From: Alphaproteobacteria bacterium
GTDB lineage: Bacteria > Myxococcota_A > UBA796 > UBA2385
Direction: 5' to 3'
Assembly (NCBI GenBank): GCA_020632755.1
Contig: JACKEY010000031.1
Span: 1-11,277, forward strand
Length of the DNA: 11,277 bases
Shown: positions 1 through 6,123 of the stretch, one piece after another
Numbering within the stretch: the stretch's first letter is position 1
How the letters are laid out: every line of letters starts with the position of its first letter
Notes under the pieces: model-generated
Seen by the model: only the letters and a program-made list of their open reading frames with translations
Database searches by the model: none
What the model was told of the DNA's origin: nothing
Made by a program: the position numbers and the translations under genes

Positions 1-165
1 CGCGCGGTGGCCCGCGCCCCGGTCATGGCGGGCTTCGGCATCCGGTCCAAGGCCCAGGTCGACGAGATCGCGCCCCACTGCGATGGAGTCATCGTCGGCA
101 GCGCGCTCATCGAGGTCATCGAGCGAGGGGACGACCCTGGGGCCTTCCTGCGCGGCCTGCGGTAG
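1..165 (+). CDS. trpA: Tryptophan synthase alpha chain, C-terminal end (5' truncated by window)
   Basis: This is the last 54 residues of an open frame that enters from the left edge and stops at TAG 163-165. The translation contains PVMAGFGIRSKAQV and CDGVIVGSALIEVIE. These match the two C-terminal glycine-rich phosphate-binding loops of TrpA (family pattern GFGIS.PEQ and ADGVIVGSAIV), which hold the phosphate of indole-3-glycerol phosphate in the TIM barrel. The enzyme cleaves indole-3-glycerol phosphate to indole and glyceraldehyde-3-phosphate and passes indole to TrpB in the cytoplasm. The 5' part, including the catalytic Glu and Asp, lies outside the window. The C-terminus is short and charged, as is usual. 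The following gene starts 26 bp downstream on the same strand, but its product is secreted and unlikely to belong to tryptophan synthesis. Identification rests on the two loops and is fairly secure. Confidence 0.88.
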   Translation, partial: RAVARAPVMAGFGIRSKAQVDEIAPHCDGVIVGSALIEVIERGDDPGAFLRGLR

Positions 166-168
166 GAT
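163..168 (+). promoter_or_regulatory. Candidate -10 hexamer (TAGGAT) before the beta-barrel gene
   Basis: TAGGAT overlaps the trpA stop codon and lies 29 bases before the GTG start at 192, in otherwise GC-dominated DNA. Comparable hexamers stand 26-36 bases before other gene starts in this window (4351, 4320-4315 on the minus strand, 11139). No convincing -35 is visible. This is a weak, pattern-based suggestion only. Confidence 0.22.
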
Positions 169-191
169 CGCGGCGTTCCCACGGAGGTCCC

Positions 192-884
192 GTGAACCCT
201 GTGCTCTTGCTGCTGGTCGGAGCGGCGGCCGCCGCCCCGCCGGTGGATCTGTCCATCGGCACGCGCGTGCCGATCGACGTGGCCGCCCAGGTCCGGACGG
301 AGCTCGGTCCGCGGATCCAGCCGGGCCTGCGGGTGGGCTTCCTGCCCGGGCCCTATGTGGGGCTGATGAACGAAGCGGCGATGGCGTTCGGCGCCTACGA
401 GCAGCCGACGGCCGACGTCATCCGCTCGGCCATCGAGTCGTCGCTGGTGCTGGGTGTGGACGTCGGTTGGCGTCCCTTCGAGCGGCACGGCTTCACCTTC
501 GGCGCGGGCTACTCGCTCGTGACCCTGGGCGGGAGCGCGGCGGCCCAGGACATCGTGGTCGCGGCCACGGGACAGGAGGCCCCCGAGGACAACAACGCGG
601 GCTCGAACCTGCTCTACGATCTGCACGCCACCCTGCACGCCATCCGACCCGAGCTGGGCTGGCAGATCCCCGTCGGCGACCGGATCATCGTGGAGACCGG
701 CCTGGGCGGCTTCTTCACGCTGGAGAGCCGGGCGGTGGTGACGCCGCAGTTCGACGGCAACCCGCTCACCCAGCGGGCCTTCACGTCCGCGTCGGAGATC
801 TGGCTCGAACAGACCCTCGAGAAGTACGTGCACAGTCCGACGGTGACAGTCGGGGTCAGCTATCGGCTGGGCGGGCAGAAGTAG
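192..884 (+). CDS. Secreted outer-membrane beta-barrel-like protein, 230 aa, hypothetical
   Basis: The start is GTG at 192, chosen because GGAGG at 183-187 is well spaced and the first residues form a signal peptide: MNPVLLLLVG followed by an alanine run, with likely cleavage near residue 15 before PPVDLS. The mature part has no transmembrane helices. It has alternating hydrophobic/polar stretches typical of amphipathic beta strands: residues 45-59, 83-93, 100-113, 145-159, 164-177 and the final strand VTVGVSYRLG (218-227). That last strand resembles the C-terminal beta-signal of small outer-membrane barrels. I infer an outer-membrane barrel of about 8-10 strands and do not recognise the family. 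A role cannot be assigned. Its 3' end overlaps the 3' end of the convergent 71-aa gene by 29 bp (856-884). It follows trpA closely but shares no obvious function with it. Confidence 0.8.
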   Translation: MNPVLLLLVGAAAAAPPVDLSIGTRVPIDVAAQVRTELGPRIQPGLRVGFLPGPYVGLMNEAAMAFGAYEQPTADVIRSAIESSLVLGVDVGWRPFERHGFTFGAGYSLVTLGGSAAAQDIVVAATGQEAPEDNNAGSNLLYDLHATLHAIRPELGWQIPVGDRIIVETGLGGFFTLESRAVVTPQFDGNPLTQRAFTSASEIWLEQTLEKYVHSPTVTVGVSYRLGGQK

Positions 885-1071
885 CGCGGGCCAGCGCGGC
901 GCGGGCTTCTGTCCAGGTGACCCGACCCAGGTCGTCGTGGTCGACGTGGATGCGCGCGCCGAGGCAGCCCGGGGTGGCCCGCGCATCGGTCACGGCGGCG
1001 CCGGACAGCGGCACGAACCGGGGCAGCAGCCACGGGGAACGCACGTGGGCCTCGCTGACCACGACCAGCAT
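856..1071 (-). CDS. Small hypothetical protein, 71 aa, coupled to the 4Fe-4S/SCP2 gene
   Basis: The ATG (1071-1069, read on the minus strand) overlaps the TGA stop of the upstream gene as TGATG, the classical arrangement for translational coupling by a terminating ribosome. The codons are strongly GC-biased in third position for most of the length, like real genes here. GC3 falls near the C-terminus (aca gaa, act tct), where the frame lies opposite the end of the convergent barrel gene. The translation begins MLVVVSEAHVRSPW and contains the segments PGCLGARIHVD and LGRVTWTEARAAL. These faintly recall the N-terminal half of small ABM/DUF3291-type monooxygenase-like proteins, in which a 'PG(F/C)LGA' helix end is followed by a strand and a 'W.E' turn. 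Those proteins are usually longer, so this one could be 3'-truncated. Function is unknown; I infer only that it belongs to the MarR-controlled operon. Confidence 0.55.
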   Translation of the reverse strand: MLVVVSEAHVRSPWLLPRFVPLSGAAVTDARATPGCLGARIHVDHDDLGRVTWTEARAALARATSARPADS

Positions 1072-2408
1072 CAGCCCACCCCCGCGAAGCAGCCCTGGAA
1101 GGTGTCCAGGGCCGCGATCGGACCGCTCACGCGCAGCTTGCCCCGCAGCACCGCCCAGACCGGGCTGGCGCGACCGGTCAGGATGCCGAGCCAGGTGGCG
1201 GCATCGACGGTGACGTGCGCGTCCCGTTCGCCCTGGTGGCCGTCGAGGACGGTCAGCGTGCCGTCCGCGATGGCGATGGTGGCGTCCCGCTCGGTGGCGC
1301 CCGTGAAGGTGAAGTGCAGGCGCAGGGTCACGTCCCGGGCCTTGCGCGGCTGGAAGGCCAGTCCGGCGAAGCGCAGGAAGCCGTCGATGTCCCGGGGTTG
1401 CACGGCGGTGCGGACGTGGCGGACGGTCTTGTGGGGCGTGCGCTTGCGGACGTGGGTCTCCGCGTCGCTGCCGGGCAGCACGTAGACGGTCTCGACCTTG
1501 TCGCGGAGCGGGCGGACGGTGCGGTCCACGTAGCCCTTGCGATCGTCCAGCCAGGGGCCGATCACCTCTTCTCCGGCCGGACAGACGGCCATGCAGTAGG
1601 CCGCCTTGTAGTTGGCCCCGTAGGTCAGGCTCTGCCACAGGGAAACCCCCTCGCTCACCGGCAGGCGGCGGTCGAGATCCGCCCGGTTCCGGGCGTCGGC
1701 CACCTCGCCCAGCACGTCCAGGAAGCCGCCCATGAACTCGCGGTAGTTGTGGGTGTAGCAGGCCTGGAAGTCGAAGCCGCCGTCCGGCCGGACCGCACCG
1801 ACCGGGCAGGCCGCCACACACAGGTTGCAGCCCATGCAGGGGTCGTAGTCCAGGATGCGCACGGGCTCGCCGATCGGGCGATCCACGGCCACGGTGCCGA
1901 GCAGCACGAAGTTCCCGAAGCGCGGGTGGATCAGGTTGCGGTGCACGCCCATGCGACCGAGCCCGGCGGCGGTCGCCACCACCTTGTGGCTGACGACCCA
2001 GGTGCGACCGGGGAAGTCGTCCATCTCCATCGGGAAGGCCATCGAGGGGTGCACCGCGTCCACGCCCAGCTCGGACAGGGCGCGGACCAGGGCGGCGGCG
2101 ACGTGTTCCGCGCGCTCGCCGGTGTCGTGGAAGGTGCGGTTGGCGATCGAGCGCAGCGGGCTCTGCACCGAAGGTCTGTTCATGCGCACCACGAAGGACA
2201 CGAAGCTGTGGGCGGCCGGGAAGGCCCGGCGCATCGACGCGGCTTCTTCGGCCAGGTCGGGGTGGTCGAGGGGGACGAAGGCGACGTCGTCGGCGCCGGC
2301 GGCGATGGCCGCGGCGCGGAGCCAGTCGGCGTCGAGCATCGCGGGCGAGGACGTCGCGGGCCGCTGACGGACGGCGGTGATCGTGGGGTGCTCTTCGGTC
2401 TCGGGCAT
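1071..2408 (-). CDS. QueG-like 4Fe-4S protein fused to a C-terminal SCP2 lipid-carrier domain, 445 aa
   Basis: The ATG at 2408 is preferred over longer frames because it directly follows the operator at 2420-2439 and has GGAG about 8 bases upstream. Residues 25-180 resemble the N-terminal part of the epoxyqueuosine reductase (QueG)/reductive-dehalogenase-like fold, including AAGLGRMGVHRNLI (147-160) where QueG proteins have AGLGWIGK. A classic ferredoxin motif, CMGCNLCVAACP, gives C191, C194, C197 and C201. A second set, C217 (ACYTH), C272 and C276 (CMAVCP), corresponds to the QueG second-cluster region but appears to have one Cys fewer: Ala stands where CxxCxxxCP is expected. The QueG catalytic Asp also seems absent. 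Residues 340-445 look like an SCP2 sterol/lipid carrier domain (LRLHFTFTG, IAIADGTLTV, DAATWLGILTGRASP). I infer a cytoplasmic redox protein acting on a hydrophobic substrate; true QueG activity is unlikely. It is controlled by the adjacent MarR protein and coupled to the 71-aa gene. Confidence 0.8.
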   Translation of the reverse strand: MPETEEHPTITAVRQRPATSSPAMLDADWLRAAAIAAGADDVAFVPLDHPDLAEEAASMRRAFPAAHSFVSFVVRMNRPSVQSPLRSIANRTFHDTGERAEHVAAALVRALSELGVDAVHPSMAFPMEMDDFPGRTWVVSHKVVATAAGLGRMGVHRNLIHPRFGNFVLLGTVAVDRPIGEPVRILDYDPCMGCNLCVAACPVGAVRPDGGFDFQACYTHNYREFMGGFLDVLGEVADARNRADLDRRLPVSEGVSLWQSLTYGANYKAAYCMAVCPAGEEVIGPWLDDRKGYVDRTVRPLRDKVETVYVLPGSDAETHVRKRTPHKTVRHVRTAVQPRDIDGFLRFAGLAFQPRKARDVTLRLHFTFTGATERDATIAIADGTLTVLDGHQGERDAHVTVDAATWLGILTGRASPVWAVLRGKLRVSGPIAALDTFQGCFAGVG

Positions 2409-2419
2409 CGTGGGCTCCG

Positions 2420-2439
2420 ACAGTTGTATATACAACTGT
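2420..2439. promoter_or_regulatory. Perfect 20-bp palindromic operator, probable MarR site 1
   Basis: ACAGTTGTATATACAACTGT is its own reverse complement over all 20 bases. It ends 11 bp before the ATG of the 4Fe-4S/SCP2 gene (2408, minus strand). Its near-identical twin stands at 2908-2927 before marR, and the two match at 23 of 24 bases over the extended CGACAGTTG...CAACTGTTG span. TATATA in the centre is one of the few AT-rich spots here and may double as the -10 region, so bound repressor would block RNA polymerase. Palindromes of about this size with AT-rich centres are typical MarR-family sites. Assignment to the adjacent regulator is inference from position and duplication. Confidence 0.85.
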
Positions 2440-2453
2440 TGTGGCGGGAAGAA

Positions 2454-2471
2454 GGGGGCCCAGGGGCCCCC
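2454..2471 (-). terminator. GC stem-loop after marR, possible terminator or attenuator
   Basis: GGGGGCC and GGCCCCC pair perfectly over 7 bp around a 4-base loop. On the minus strand the stem starts 10 bases after the marR stop codon (2482-2484) and is followed by TTCTTCCC, a short pyrimidine run with few consecutive T residues. It could stop or attenuate transcription leaving marR before the separately controlled 4Fe-4S/SCP2 gene, which has its own operator at 2420-2439. The weak T tract makes a strict intrinsic terminator uncertain. Confidence 0.45.
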
Positions 2472-2481
2472 GCGGGGGAGA

Positions 2482-2904
2482 TCAGTGCGACATGAGCGGG
2501 TCGACGAGCTCGCCCAGCAGGGCGCGAGCTCGCTCCTGCACGAGCTTCCAGTCGTCATGGATGGCCGCGATCCGGTCCCGACCGGCGTCGGTGGGGAACA
2601 GCCGCCGCGTGCGGCCGTCGGTCTCGGTGCGGACCAGGCCGTCGGCCTCGAGGCGGTCGAGGTTGCGGGAGAGGGTCGACTTGTCCATCGACAGTGGCTC
2701 GAGGAAGTCGCTGGCCGAGGCGCCCGGGTTCGTCGCCACGGCGATGAGCACGGTCGCGCGCCCGGCGGTCAGGTCGTGGCGGCGGGCTTCGGCGTCGTAG
2801 ATGCGCGTCACCTCGCGGTTGAGGCGGCGGACGCGCATGACCAGGCACTGGGCGGCGATCTCGGCAGCGATGGTCTCGGGGGCGATGGCTTCGGGGGTCG
2901 GCAT
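2482..2904 (-). CDS. MarR-family transcriptional regulator, 140 aa
   Basis: The ATG at 2904 is chosen because the frame upstream of it only translates operator and tandem repeats. The length (140 aa) is typical for MarR. Residues 20-45 form the dimerisation helix region (CLVMRVRRLNREVTRIYDAEAR). The winged helix-turn-helix follows: LTAGRATVLIAVATNPGAS (45-63), the recognition region DFLEPLSMDKSTLSRNLDRLEADGLV (67-91), and the wing TETDGRTRRLFPTDAG (93-108). MarR proteins are dimeric, usually ligand- or oxidant-responsive repressors. Cys20 is the only cysteine, so intermolecular redox sensing is conceivable but unproven. The gene lies just upstream of the 4Fe-4S/SCP2 gene on the same strand. 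Both have the same palindrome in front, implying autoregulation and control of the neighbour. No Shine-Dalgarno is visible: the operator ends 3 bp before the ATG, so translation may be leaderless. A shorter start at Met23 would remove part of the dimer helix and is less likely. Confidence 0.9.
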   Translation of the reverse strand: MPTPEAIAPETIAAEIAAQCLVMRVRRLNREVTRIYDAEARRHDLTAGRATVLIAVATNPGASASDFLEPLSMDKSTLSRNLDRLEADGLVRTETDGRTRRLFPTDAGRDRIAAIHDDWKLVQERARALLGELVDPLMSH

Positions 2905-2907
2905 GCG

Positions 2908-2927
2908 ACAGTTGTATATGCAACTGT
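2908..2927. promoter_or_regulatory. Near-perfect palindromic operator before marR, site 2
   Basis: ACAGTTGTATATGCAACTGT differs from the perfect site at 2420-2439 by one base (G for A at 2920), breaking one base pair of the dyad. It ends 3 bp from the marR ATG, so it must cover the transcription start or any ribosome-binding site. Binding of the MarR dimer would give autoregulation, perhaps slightly weaker than at site 1. The 31-bp repeat array starts 17 bp further upstream, at 2944. Confidence 0.83.
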
Positions 2928-2943
2928 TGGGCGGCGCAAGGGT

Positions 2944-3067
2944 GGGGCCGGCGGATACCCCGGCTCCGCGTGACGGGGCCGGCGGATACCCCGGCTCCGC
3001 GTGACGGGGCCGGCGGATACCCCGGCTCCGCGTGACGGGGCCGGCGGATACCCCGGCTCCGCGTGAC
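2944..3067. repeat. Tandem array A: four identical 31-bp units
   Basis: Four head-to-tail units, 2944-2974, 2975-3005, 3006-3036 and 3037-3067, are identical base for base. Each contains GGATACCC near its middle and ends in CGCGTGAC. A partial unit (GGGGC) follows at 3068. Perfect identity suggests recent expansion or homogenisation. The period of 31 is not a multiple of three, so the long open frames across it shift codon phase with each unit and are unlikely to be coding. The array lies upstream of the marR operator and promoter. The reverse complement of the unit is related to array B. Confidence 0.95.
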
Positions 3068-3077
3068 GGGGCGTCTC

Positions 3078-3293
3078 GGAGCGCCCGGGTATCCCCGACT
3101 GCCGTCACGGAGCGGCCGGGTATCCCCGACTGCCGTCACGGAGCGGCCGGGTATCCCCATGCGGTGTCACGGAGCGGCCGGGTATCCCCGACTGCCGTCA
3201 CGGAGCGCGCGAGTATCCCCGACTGCCGTCACGGAGCGGCCGGGTATCCCCGGCTGCCGTCACGGAGCGCCCGGGTATCCCCCTCCCGCTCAC
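3078..3293. repeat. Tandem array B: seven 31-bp units in the opposite orientation to A
   Basis: Units begin at 3078, 3109, 3140, 3171, 3202, 3233 and 3264. GTATCCCC recurs at 3089, 3120, 3151, 3182, 3213, 3244 and 3275, exactly 31 bp apart. The consensus starts GGAGCGGCCGGGTATCCCC and ends GCCGTCAC. Copies are diverged: unit 3 has ATGCGGT after the core, unit 5 has GCGCGAG before it, and unit 7 lacks one base near its end. Read from GTCAC, the unit shares GTCAC, GGAGC and GGGTATCC with the reverse complement of the A unit, so A and B form an inverted pair of tandem arrays. The last unit includes the stop codon of the minus-strand lipoprotein gene (3290-3292). No spacers, so not CRISPR. Confidence 0.95.
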
Positions 3294-4279
3294 CCCCCAC
3301 ACTCCGGATCCGCCGCGATCGCCTCTTCGGTCCGCTCCTCCAGCACGACGTCCTCGGCCCACTCACCGCCGAGGTCCTCCATCACGAGCGAGACACAGCG
3401 GGCGACGCCGTCGGCGCAGGGCTCGCAGCGGACGCCGAAGGTCTCGACGATGGCGCAGGCCTCGGCCGAGGTGGTGGTGCCGAGCAGCTCTTCGAGCAGG
3501 GCCAGGTTCTGGCGGAAGTCGACGCTGCCGGACACGCTGGCCGCCCCGATCTCGCTGGCGTCGGGCGAGAAGGTGCCGGTCAGCTCGACGTCGGTGACCA
3601 GCAGCGCCACGTCGGGGGCGCCGATGCGCATGGCGTCGAGCCGGGCGGAGAAGGTCGGCCGGAATTCGTCGGTGGTGACGAGGTCGTTGGTGACCATGCA
3701 CGCTTCCTGGCCGCCGTCCGGGGTGCCGTTGGCCAGCCGCAGCCGCAGGTCGGGGTCGGCGCCCAGGACCTGCAGCCACGCGGGGCGCTCGACCAGGGCC
3801 AGGAACAGGTCGCCGACGCCCTCGGGGCTCACGACGCGGCCCTGGGTCAGGTCGAACCGGTAGCTGCGGCCGATGCGCTCGTCTTCGACCGGCGGCTCGC
3901 CGCCCCCGGTGCGGAAGTCGAAGGGCGCCTGGCCCCCGCACCAGGACACGGTGGTCTGGTAGTCGGTGGCCGCGCGCAGCGTGCTGGAGGGCCGGAAGAT
4001 CAGCGTGGCGCCGCCGTCGGCGCGGGAGGTCTCGCCCGAGATGGCCCGGCCGTCGGCGTCGTGCAGGTAGACGCGCGCTTCTTCGTCCGAGCGGGAGAAG
4101 GCGGCCACGATGTCGGTGGATGTGGAGATCCCCGTGGCGCCCGGCGCCGGGCGCACATCGACGAGCACCACGTCGCAGTCGTCGTCGGGGTCGCTGCCGC
4201 CGGGGCGCCCGGTGTCGTCGGACTCCCCCGGCGCGTACCAGACGCAGGACGAGGCGAGCAGCAGGATCAGGGACGGCAT
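3290..4279 (-). CDS. Lipoprotein with N-terminal Ig-like (Big_5-type) domain, 329 aa
   Basis: The ATG at 4279 has CGGAG about 7 bases upstream and is followed by a short hydrophobic signal, MPSLILLLASSC, giving a probable lipidated Cys12. The lipobox (ASSC) is imperfect. A flexible acidic linker follows (ESDDTGRPGGSDPDDD), a style common in myxobacterial surface lipoproteins. Residues 38-125 look like a bacterial Ig-like domain: VRPAPGATGISTSTDIVAAFS, then GATLIFRPSSTLRAATDYQTTVSWCGG, with the usual 'G(A/T)TL.F.P...L.A.T.Y' pattern. Residues 135-329 are not recognised. The mature protein has eight further cysteines (35, 114, 194, 275, 285, 288, 295, 327), suggesting disulfides outside the cytoplasm. 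It diverges from the ABC operon across a 105-bp gap. Its stop codon lies inside the last unit of the 31-bp array, so the C-terminal codons may be exposed to repeat instability. Function unknown. Confidence 0.85.
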   Translation of the reverse strand: MPSLILLLASSCVWYAPGESDDTGRPGGSDPDDDCDVVLVDVRPAPGATGISTSTDIVAAFSRSDEEARVYLHDADGRAISGETSRADGGATLIFRPSSTLRAATDYQTTVSWCGGQAPFDFRTGGGEPPVEDERIGRSYRFDLTQGRVVSPEGVGDLFLALVERPAWLQVLGADPDLRLRLANGTPDGGQEACMVTNDLVTTDEFRPTFSARLDAMRIGAPDVALLVTDVELTGTFSPDASEIGAASVSGSVDFRQNLALLEELLGTTTSAEACAIVETFGVRCEPCADGVARCVSLVMEDLGGEWAEDVVLEERTEEAIAADPECGG

Positions 4280-4314
4280 GGGTGCTCCGGGCGGGACGTC
4301 GGCGCCTGTCTCCA

Positions 4315-4356
4315 AGCGTACCGCTCGCCGCGCCCACCCGCCGCCGACGGTAGGCT
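4315..4356. promoter_or_regulatory. Candidate divergent promoter elements between lipoprotein and ABC operon
   Basis: The 105-bp gap 4280-4384 separates divergent genes. GGTACGCT read on the minus strand (hexamer TACGCT at 4320-4315) and GGTAGGCT on the plus strand (TAGGCT at 4351-4356) are arranged back to back, about 36 and 34 bases before their respective start codons. They are plausible -10 elements for GC-rich DNA, but no clear -35 hexamers are seen. The ABC ATPase start has no Shine-Dalgarno in front of it. Low confidence. Confidence 0.28.
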
Positions 4357-4384
4357 GCCCGGGCCCTCCCTCCCGCCGTTGCCG

Positions 4385-5121
<737 letters not shown>

Positions 5122-5125
<4 letters not shown>

Positions 5126-6123
5126 GCGCCAGCCTGCGCGCGGTGGTGGTGGGCACGCTGGCCGTGCTGCTGCGGCTGTCGCGCGAGGGCATGGTGCTGC
5201 GGGCGCTGGCCTGGCCGGGGCTGCTGGCGGCGGTCGCGCTGGTCGGCACGGCGTCGGTGGTGGCGGCCTTCGGCGGGCGCGAGCAGATCGAGCCCCACGT
5301 GGCGCTGTCCGCCGAGGAGGTCGCGATCATGGGGCCGTCCCTGGACGAGGTCGGGCTGACGGTGCGGCTGGATCCGGACCCGACGACGGCGGTCCAGGAG
5401 GGGCGCGCGGAGCGGGCGGCCTGGCGGGAGGGCGAGGGCTGGGTGCTGTCGGCCCGGGACGCGGGCGTACACAGCCTGCGGGCCGAGATGGTGCTGCGTG
5501 AGGAGGCGGGAGCGAGCTGGCGGCCGGTGGTGGCGCCGGAGCCGCCGGCCGGCAAGGCGGCGACGGCCCAGGCCGGTCGCATGGGTGCGCTCGTGGCGGT
5601 GCTGTTCGTGCTCTACGGCGTGGTGATGGGCGCGGGCCTGGCCTGGCGGGACCGGGGCGAGGGGGTGGTGGAAGCCAGCCTGCCCCTGCCGGTGCCGGCG
5701 TGGACCCACGGCGCCAGCCGGGTGCTGGGGCTGGGCATCGCCCTGGGCGGCGGGCTGTGGCTGACGATCCTGCTGCTGCACGGCCTGATCGGCATGGAGC
5801 GGCCGTCGGCCTGGGCCGGGCACGGCGCGCTGGGGGCGGCGGTGTCGGCGGCCGTGGGGCTGGCGACCACGGGCGGGGCCGGCGCCCAGAAGAAGGGCTT
5901 CTCGGCGGGGCTGTCGCGCGCGATGGTGCTGGTGGCCGGGCTGCTGGGGCTGGGCTTCGGGCTGCCGTGGGTCGGCGCCTGGCTGCCGGTGGCGTCGCTG
6001 GCCGCGGCGGGGGCAGGGCCGTGGAGCCCGGTCGCGGACGTCGTGGTGGTGCTGCTGTCGGCGCTCTCGCTCGCGGCCTGTGCCGGCTGGTGGGGCCGCC
6101 ACCACGGGGGGCTGGGTCGATGA
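5122..6123 (+). CDS. ABC-2-type transporter membrane protein, 333 aa
   Basis: GTG at 5122 overlaps the stop of the ATPase gene, so this start is fixed by coupling. One transmembrane segment lies near residues 31-50. A soluble, probably extracytoplasmic region follows (about 52-150), rich in charged residues. Several more hydrophobic segments occur at about 154-174, 198-222, 235-255, 266-295 and 302-322. This topology, one helix then a large external loop then a helical bundle, is typical of ABC-2 (NatB/YhaP-like) export permeases. I see no sequence motif strong enough to name a subfamily. It presumably pairs with the third gene, with which it overlaps by ATGA (6120-6123), to form the membrane channel. 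Direct recognition is weak; the assignment depends mainly on topology and operon position. Confidence 0.75.

Noticed and set aside
1071..2408. Annotation as epoxyqueuosine reductase (queG)
   Set aside because: The presumed catalytic Asp and one second-cluster Cys are not seen, an SCP2 domain is added, and a MarR repressor controls it; the tRNA-modification role is not supported.
1215..2495. Plus-strand 426-aa open frame
   Set aside because: Antisense shadow of the 4Fe-4S/SCP2 gene, low-complexity Val/Gly/His-rich translation with no recognisable domain.
2905..3160. N-terminal extensions of MarR and other open frames through the repeat array
   Set aside because: The 31-bp period shifts frame each unit, giving the same sequence in three frames, and the frames also cross the operator. 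MarR has a normal length from the ATG at 2904.
2944..3293. CRISPR array
   Set aside because: Units are contiguous at 31 bp with no unique spacers between them, and the two halves face opposite directions; no cas gene is present.
3032..4384. Long N-terminal extension of the ABC ATPase frame (697 aa in total)
   Set aside because: It runs antisense through the lipoprotein gene and repeats. The ATPase domain begins naturally at 4385.
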